Shown here one piece after another: positions 53,543-64,000 of a stretch of 64,000 bases of DNA; the first letter of the stretch is position 1, and every line of letters begins with the position of its first letter. The translations under genes were made by a program, and so were the position numbers. The DNA comes from Tsukamurella conjunctivitidis (GTDB lineage Bacteria > Actinomycetota > Actinomycetes > Mycobacteriales > Mycobacteriaceae): positions 1 to 64,000 of the forward strand of contig NZ_VIGX01000007.1 in assembly GCF_007858475.1 (NCBI RefSeq). Direction: 5' to 3'. The notes beneath the pieces were generated by a model. That model saw only the letters and a list, made by a program, of their open reading frames with translations. It was not told where the DNA came from and did not search any database.

Positions 53543-54102
53543 GGGCGGCGCACGCTCTCCTCGACGAGGTCCAGCACGGCCTCGAGGCCCGCCGTCGGAC
53601 GGCCCGACGCGAGGTGCGTGACCAGCCCGTCGAGCACCAGGTCGAGGTAGCCGAGGATCACGTCGGTGGGCAGGTCGTCGCGCAGCCGGCCGCGCTGCTT
53701 CTGGCGCTCCAGGCGGCGCAGCGTGGCTTCGGTGAGTTCCGCGCTCCGCTCGGTCCACTCGGCGCGGAAGTCGCCGTCGTTCTTGAGCCGACGGGCGATC
53801 TCCAGGCGCGTCCCGAGCCAGTCGAAGCGCTCCGGGTGGCTGAGCATGTCGCGCATGACCTGGACGAGGCCTTCTTCCGCCGCGATGTCGGCCATCCGCT
53901 CCGCGTCCTCGCGGGCCAGCGCCAGGAACAGCGCGTCCTTGTCACGGAAGTGGTGGAAGATCGCCCCGCGGGACAGGTCGGTCGCGGCTTCGAGCCGCCG
54001 GACCGTGGCGCCGTCGTAGCCGTACTCGGCGAAACAGGTCCGGGCACCGTCGAGGATCTGGCGGCGCCGCGCGGCGAGGTGATCGTCGCTCACCTTGGGC
54101 AT
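53539..54102 (-). CDS. acnR: TetR-family repressor AcnR
   Basis: A 187-residue regulator with the HTH RTCFAEYGYDGATVRRLEAATDLSRGAIFHHFRDKDALF. It lies directly downstream of acn on the same strand, as acnR does in Corynebacterium and Rv1474c does in M. tuberculosis. A matching operator is in the acn promoter (57091-57106). It represses aconitase, and in corynebacteria citrate/Mg can relieve it. The start at 54102 gives the normal length. Confidence 0.9.
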   Translation of the reverse strand: MPKVSDDHLAARRRQILDGARTCFAEYGYDGATVRRLEAATDLSRGAIFHHFRDKDALFLALAREDAERMADIAAEEGLVQVMRDMLSHPERFDWLGTRLEIARRLKNDGDFRAEWTERSAELTEATLRRLERQKQRGRLRDDLPTDVILGYLDLVLDGLVTHLASGRPTAGLEAVLDLVEESVRRP

Positions 54103-54151
54103 GTCGATGCTCCTGATCGAACGGGGGCGTTACTCGATGTCGGCTACGCGA

Positions 54152-54186
54152 ACGGCGGGCCCGGCCGCTGGGGCCGGACCCGCCGT
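54152..54186 (-). terminator. Hairpin between acn and acnR
   Basis: ACGGCGGG pairs with CCCGCCGT, then after one mismatch CCGGCC pairs with GGCCGG around a 5-nt loop. It could partly terminate acn transcripts and limit acnR expression. Confidence 0.6.
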
Positions 54187-54207
54187 CACTGGTCGAGACT
54201 GCAGCTA

Positions 54208-57848
<3,641 letters not shown>

Positions 57849-58089
57849 CGCACATTCATTCGAAATTCCAGCTGTGTAATTCACTGCCGCTGTCCGTTTC
57901 TCGAGTAATTCGACGCACCGGCATCCATGCAGGTCCGCATGCCTGCACGGCGTCTCACAACTGTGTAATTTGTGATTCCTGTTTTCCATTGTTGTGGAAG
58001 TGCCGTACGGTACGTCTGAAGCCAATGTTGTGCGTGTTGCCCATGCGCACTCATCGGGTCTGAACGAGTCTTGAGTTGAGGGAGACACC
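57849..58089 (+). promoter_or_regulatory. AT-richer ripA leader with repeats
   Basis: A 241-bp gap, visibly lower in GC than its neighbours. CTGTGTAATT occurs twice (57872-57881, 57961-57970), GTAATTC recurs near 57905, TGCAGG-N8-CCTGCA forms a palindrome (57928-57947), and TACGGT (58006-58011) is a possible -10. No gene is seen. It probably contains the ripA promoter and its control sites. Confidence 0.5.
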
Positions 58090-59559
58090 TTGAGGCGTAC
58101 GGCACACCCCGCCACGAAACTCGCTGCGCGGTCGTTGCTCGCGGCAGTCGCCACCGGCTCGCTGGTGGCGGGCTCCGTCGCGAGCGCGGGATCGGTCTTC
58201 GCCGAGCCCAACGGCCCCGACGCGAACCCCGCCAATGTCGTCGCCGCGCTCGTCGACCGCATCGCCCAGGCCGACCAGCGCATCGCGGATCTGCGCGGCG
58301 ATGTCGCCACGAAGCGCCAGTCCGTGAACCGCGCGGTCGTGGACCTGCAGTCGGCGCGCGACGCCGCCACCGCGGCCTCGGGCGCGATCACCGTCTCCGA
58401 GGCCGCCGTCAAGGAGTCCGACGCCAAGATCAAGACCGCGCAGGATTCCTTCGACCAGGTCGTCCGTGCCGCGTACGCGCAGGGCACCAGCGCCGGCGGG
58501 CTCGTCGACACCCTCGGGGGCGACGACCCCGCCGTGGCCGTCGACCGGGCCACGACGCTCCGCATCGTCGCCGACAAGCAGAAGTCGGCGCTCGGCGACC
58601 TCAAGGCGGCCAAGACGCGCGCCGAGGCCTCCCGCACCGCCGCCCGCGCGGCCAAGGTGCAGGCCGACGCGGCGACCGCCGCCGCGGCCGAGCGCAAGAC
58701 GACCGCCGAGGACTCCATCACGCAGACCGTCGCCGCGCTCACCACGCAGCAGCAGGAGCAGACCACGCTCAGCGCGCAGCGCGAGCTTGCGCAGCGCGCC
58801 CTCGACCAGGCGAAGCGCGCCGAGGACCGCGCCGCCCAGCAGAAGATCTACGCCCAGTACGTCGTCGACGAGCAGCAGACCCAGCAGATCGCCGCCCCGG
58901 CTGCTCCCGCCGCCCCGGCCGGCCAGGCAGCCGCGCCGGCCGCGCAGGCTGGCACGGCCGACAGCGCCGATCCGCTCGCGGCGGCGCGGACCTTCGCCCA
59001 GGGCATCGTCGGCCAGGCGTCCTCGCTGTTCAGCAACCCGTTCGGCGCGCTCACCGGCCAGGCCGCGCCGGCGGGCCAGCAGCCCACCGCGCCCGCCTCG
59101 CAGGCCGTCCCCGGCGTGTCGAGCATGAGCGGCGCCCAGATGATCGAGACGGTCATCCAGCGCGGCATGTCGGTCATCGGCGTGCAGTACGCGTGGGGTG
59201 GCGGCAACGCCTGGGGCGCGACGAAGGGTGTCCGCGACGGCGGCGTCGCCGACAGCTTCGGCGACTACAACCGCGTCGGCTTCGACTGCTCGGGACTGAT
59301 GGCGTACATGTACGCCGCCGTCGGCATCGCGCTGCCCAAGTACTCGGGCTACCAGTACACGACCGGCAACAAGGTGCCGATCAGCCAGCTCAAGCGCGGC
59401 GACATGGTCTTCCGCGGGCCCGGCGGCACCCAGCACGTCGCGATGTACCTCGGCAACAACCAGATCCTCGAGTCGCCCCAGTCCGGCGGTGCGGTGCGCC
59501 TCGCCCCGTTCGACGCCTCGACGTTCCTCTCGCAGGGCGTCCGCGTGATCAACAGCTGA
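58090..59559 (+). CDS. ripA: NlpC/P60 peptidoglycan endopeptidase, RipA-like
   Basis: A 489-residue secreted hydrolase: signal peptide (about 1-38), coiled-coil autoinhibitory-type domain (about 50-270), Ala/Pro/Gln linker (about 270-350), NlpC/P60 domain (about 355-489). Catalytic Cys400 (FDCSG), His449 (TQHVAMYLG) and Glu461 (ILESPQ) are present, with YAWGGGNAWG. RipA cleaves D-Glu-mDAP bonds during daughter-cell separation. The start is TTG at 58090 after GGAGACACC. Unlike Mycobacterium, no ripB follows. Confidence 0.9.
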   Translation: MRRTAHPATKLAARSLLAAVATGSLVAGSVASAGSVFAEPNGPDANPANVVAALVDRIAQADQRIADLRGDVATKRQSVNRAVVDLQSARDAATAASGAITVSEAAVKESDAKIKTAQDSFDQVVRAAYAQGTSAGGLVDTLGGDDPAVAVDRATTLRIVADKQKSALGDLKAAKTRAEASRTAARAAKVQADAATAAAAERKTTAEDSITQTVAALTTQQQEQTTLSAQRELAQRALDQAKRAEDRAAQQKIYAQYVVDEQQTQQIAAPAAPAAPAGQAAAPAAQAGTADSADPLAAARTFAQGIVGQASSLFSNPFGALTGQAAPAGQQPTAPASQAVPGVSSMSGAQMIETVIQRGMSVIGVQYAWGGGNAWGATKGVRDGGVADSFGDYNRVGFDCSGLMAYMYAAVGIALPKYSGYQYTTGNKVPISQLKRGDMVFRGPGGTQHVAMYLGNNQILESPQSGGAVRLAPFDASTFLSQGVRVINS

Positions 59560-59651
59560 CCCCGGGCGATTCAGTACGCTCGGGGGAACGGGCCGGCTCG
59601 GTCCGGATCGGACGGGCCCGCACGGGCCGGGGGAACGACGAAGGGACTTGC

Positions 59652-60713
<1,062 letters not shown>

Positions 60714-60715
60714 CG

Positions 60716-61687
60716 ATGCCGGCTACACCTCCCGGTGCGCCGACCGAACCCGGGCCCCGGCGCAGCCCGCTCCCGAGCTTCGCCGGCGGCGAGGTGGACG
60801 AGACGCGCATGCAGGCGTCGCTGAAGATGCTCGAGCTGCTCGTGCGCCGTCGGCTCGACGGTGTGCTCAAGGGCGATCACCAGGGTCTGCTCCCGGGTCC
60901 CGGTTCGGAGCCCGGCGAGTCCCGCCCGTACACGCCCGGCGACGACGTGCGCCTCATGGACTGGTCGGTCACCGCGCGCACGACGCACCCGCACGTGCGG
61001 CAGATGATCGCCGACCGCGAGCTGCAGACCTGGATCGTAGTCGACCTGTCCGCGTCGATGGACTTCGGTTCCACGGGCGGCACGAAACGCGACCTCGCCG
61101 TGGCCGCGTCCGCGGCCGTGGTGCACCTGGTGAGCGGCGCCGCGAACCGCGTCGGCTGCCTCGTCACCAACGGCGCGCAGCTGGTGCGCGTGCAGCCCAC
61201 GTCCGGGCGCGCCCAACGCCAGAAGGTGCTCAAGGCGATCGCCACGGCGCCGCGGGCGGTCGAGGGGACGCGCGGCGATCTGCGGGTCGCGCTCGACGCC
61301 CTGCGCCGACCGGAGCAGCCGCGCGGCCTCGTCGTCGTGATCAGCGACTTCCTCGGCGACGTGGACTACGTGCGCGAGCTCCGCGGCATCGCCGCGCGGC
61401 ACGAGGTGCTCGCCGTCGAGGTCCTCGACCCGCGCGACGTCGAGCTCCCGGCGGTCGGCGAGATCGCACTGCGTGACGCGGAGTCCGGCGCCGTGCGCGA
61501 ACTGACCGTGACCCCCGAGCTGCAGCAACGGTTCGCCGCCGCGGCGCAGGAGCACCGCAAGCAGGTGGCCCGGACGCTGCGCGGCGTGGGTGCGCCGGTC
61601 CTCGAACTGCGTACCGACCGCGACTGGCTCGCCGACATCGTGCGGTTCGTCGCCGCGCGTCGACGTGGATTGGCTGGTGCTTCCTGA
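60716..61687 (+). CDS. DUF58 protein (Rv1480-like)
   Basis: This 323-residue partner of MoxR shows the DUF58 motif ESRPYTPGDDVRLMDWSVTART followed by a VWA-like fold (IVVDLSASMDFG, GLVVVISDFLGDVDYV). It has no TM. It starts 2 bp after the moxR stop and is 1 bp from the next gene, so the three form a tight operon. Role: probably assembly or maturation of an envelope complex, which is inference. Confidence 0.9.
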   Translation: MPATPPGAPTEPGPRRSPLPSFAGGEVDETRMQASLKMLELLVRRRLDGVLKGDHQGLLPGPGSEPGESRPYTPGDDVRLMDWSVTARTTHPHVRQMIADRELQTWIVVDLSASMDFGSTGGTKRDLAVAASAAVVHLVSGAANRVGCLVTNGAQLVRVQPTSGRAQRQKVLKAIATAPRAVEGTRGDLRVALDALRRPEQPRGLVVVISDFLGDVDYVRELRGIAARHEVLAVEVLDPRDVELPAVGEIALRDAESGAVRELTVTPELQQRFAAAAQEHRKQVARTLRGVGAPVLELRTDRDWLADIVRFVAARRRGLAGAS

Positions 61688-61688
61688 C

Positions 61689-62672
61689 ATGGGCGGACTG
61701 ACCTCGCTCGCCACCCCGATCTGGTTGCTCGGCATCCTCCTGGTGCTCGCCATCCTGGCGGGGTACGCGTACAACGAGCGGCGGCGCAGCAAGCGGGCGC
61801 TGAAGTTCGCCAACATGTCGGTGCTCGACTCCGTCGCGCCACCGGGACCGAACCGGTGGAGGCACGTCCCCATCGCGCTGCTCAGCATCGGGCTCGTTCT
61901 GCTCATGGTCGCCCTCTCGGGGCCGCAGGCCATGCGCAAGGTGCCGCGCAGCAGGGCGACGGTCGTGCTCGTCGTCGACGTCTCGCGCTCGATGGAGTCC
62001 ACCGACGTCAGCCCCAACCGGCTGGACGCCGCGAAGGAGGCCGCCAAGAAGTTCGTCGGGGAACTCCCGCAAGGTATGAACCTGGGCATCGTCTCGTACG
62101 CCGGCACCGCTCAGCTGCTGGTCTCGCCGACGCCGGACCGATCGCTCGCCACCAACGCGATCGATCACCTCGAGACGGCGAACCGCACCGCCACCGGCGA
62201 GGGCATCTACGCCGCGATCCAGTCGATCAAGAACATCCGGGACGTCCTGGGCGGCAAGGACAACGCGCCGCCCGCGCGGATCATCCTCGAATCCGACGGC
62301 AAGCAGACGGTGCCCATCGACCTCGACGACCCGCGCGGCGGATTCACCGCCGCACGCAAGGCGAAGGAGGAGGGCATCCCCATCTCCACCATCTCCTTCG
62401 GCACCGTGAGCGGCACCGTCGACATCGACGGGCAGAACATTCCCGTCCCCGTCGACGACGCATCACTGAAGAAGATCGCGGAGCTCTCCGACGGCCAGTT
62501 CTTCTCGGCGTCCTCGCTCAGCGACCTCAACGAGGCCTACGGCACCCTGCGCGATGAGATCGGCTGGGAGATGCAGAAGGGCGACAATTCGCGGATCTGG
62601 GTGCTGTGGGGGACGGGCTTGCTGGTGCTCGGCGCCGCGGGCGCGGTGCTCTTCAACCGGCGCCTGCCGTGA
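61689..62672 (+). CDS. VWA-domain membrane protein (Rv1481-like)
   Basis: A 327-residue protein with TMs at about 8-27 and 58-77, an extracytoplasmic VWA domain with MIDAS DVSRSMESTD (about 97-106), and a last TM (about 300-320). The domain includes LGIVSYAGTAQLLVSPT and TATGEGIYAAIQSI. It matches BatA-like proteins encoded with MoxR. ATG at 61689, directly after the DUF58 stop. Confidence 0.9.
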   Translation: MGGLTSLATPIWLLGILLVLAILAGYAYNERRRSKRALKFANMSVLDSVAPPGPNRWRHVPIALLSIGLVLLMVALSGPQAMRKVPRSRATVVLVVDVSRSMESTDVSPNRLDAAKEAAKKFVGELPQGMNLGIVSYAGTAQLLVSPTPDRSLATNAIDHLETANRTATGEGIYAAIQSIKNIRDVLGGKDNAPPARIILESDGKQTVPIDLDDPRGGFTAARKAKEEGIPISTISFGTVSGTVDIDGQNIPVPVDDASLKKIAELSDGQFFSASSLSDLNEAYGTLRDEIGWEMQKGDNSRIWVLWGTGLLVLGAAGAVLFNRRLP

Positions 62673-63473
<801 letters not shown>

Positions 63474-63528
63474 GCCCAGCGCACCGTCGAACCAGCCCGC
63501 AGCACCGAAAACTGAAGGAGGCACGTCC

Positions 63529-64000
63529 GTGACCGGACTGCTCGAAGGCAAGACCATCCTCATCACCGGCATCATCACCGATGCCTCCATCGCCTTCTCG
63601 GCCGCCAAGGTGGCCCAGGAGCAGGGCGCCAAGGTGATCATCACCGGCATCCCGGAGCGGCTCCGCCTGATCGACCGCATCGCCAAGCGCCTGCCGCAGG
63701 AGGTGCCGCCGGCGATCCCGCTCGACATCACCGACGAGGAGTACCTCGGCACCTTGGCGGACAAGGTCCGCGAGCTCGCGCCCGAGGGCGTCGACGGCGT
63801 ACTCCACTCGATCGCCTTCGCGCCGCGCACCCTCATGGGGCCGGACGCGGTGCCCTTCCTCGAGGGCCCCGGCCCCGACGTCGCGAAGTCCTTCGAGATC
63901 TCCGCGTGGAGCTACGCCTCGCTCGCGCGCGCCGTGCTCCCCGTCATGAACGAGGGCGGCTCGATCGTGGGTATGGACTTCGACCCCCGCACCGCGATGC
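63529..64000 (+). CDS. inhA: Enoyl-ACP reductase InhA (5' part, runs off the window)
   Basis: The first 157 residues of the NADH-dependent enoyl-ACP reductase of FAS-II. GIITDASIAF (nucleotide site), GVLHSIAFAP with the Ser equivalent to Ser94, ISAWSYASLARAVLPVM and GGSIVGMDFDPRTAM are visible. Residues aligned to Ile16, Ile21 and Ser94 of M. tuberculosis InhA are unchanged, while Ser19 and Gly96 are both Ala. GAAGGAGG precedes the GTG start. Confidence 0.95.
   Translation, partial: MTGLLEGKTILITGIITDASIAFSAAKVAQEQGAKVIITGIPERLRLIDRIAKRLPQEVPPAIPLDITDEEYLGTLADKVRELAPEGVDGVLHSIAFAPRTLMGPDAVPFLEGPGPDVAKSFEISAWSYASLARAVLPVMNEGGSIVGMDFDPRTAM

Overview
This is a 64-kb stretch of high-GC actinobacterial chromosome. 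It has very dense coding, many ATGA/GTGA stop-start overlaps, frequent GTG starts and several probable leaderless genes. Gene order and protein content (hisH-priA-impA-hisF-hisI-bcpB-trpE; ABC-F; acnR-acn-ripA-moxR1; fabG1-inhA) place it in the Mycobacteriales. It could be Tsukamurella, Gordonia or a relative, but the genus cannot be fixed from sequence alone. No rRNA, tRNA, CRISPR array or intact transposon was seen.

Layout. (1) 0.2-12.3 kb: a purine-catabolism cluster. It holds a divergent MTAP-type phosphorylase, ureidoglycine aminohydrolase (allE) with an HpcH/HpaI-like protein, guanine deaminase, xanthine dehydrogenase (xdhABC), an AzgA-type purine permease and an IclR regulator. The promoters of the DUF6986-allE, xdh and permease units and of the regulator gene share one operator design (TTCCG-N5-CGGAA, with overlapping GGAA-N6-TTCC). 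(2) 12.3-14.5 kb: a membrane protein built around an enterochelin-esterase-like domain. (3) 14.6-22.5 kb: histidine genes (hisH, priA, impA, hisF, hisI), bcpB, and trpE, a Trp-associated membrane protein and trpC. (4) 22.5-29.2 kb: a block lying between trpC and trpB. It contains a sugar porter, a BadF-type amino-sugar kinase and a GntR/HutC regulator with two DasR-like operators, followed by an amino-acid ABC transporter operon with a GNAT protein. (5) 29.2-31.4 kb: trpB-trpA. (6) 31.6-35.6 kb: two tandem membrane diguanylate cyclases and an ABC-F protein. (7) 35.7-44.1 kb: accessory genes, namely a lipoprotein-type sortase with a Thr/Pro-rich surface protein, a GT1 glycosyltransferase with a TetR regulator, a PIG-L deacetylase, and an acyl-CoA synthetase/cyclase pair opposite an AraC regulator. 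(8) 44.1-49.7 kb: a JetABC (Wadjet/MksFEB-type) SMC complex without a JetD nuclease. (9) 49.8-53.5 kb: secreted GDPD, YdcF-like, double-VOC and small membrane proteins. (10) 53.5-64 kb: acnR-acn, an Rv1476-like protein, a ripA-like NlpC/P60 hydrolase, the moxR1-DUF58-VWA operon, fabG1 and the start of inhA.

The best candidates for new biology are: the shared purine operator; the membrane-tethered Fes-like esterase with duplicated CxGxxMxxxDTC modules; JetABC without its nuclease; the DasR-like control of a non-PTS amino-sugar module; and the acn promoter with an AcnR-type operator in its spacer and a stem-loop at the predicted mRNA 5' end.
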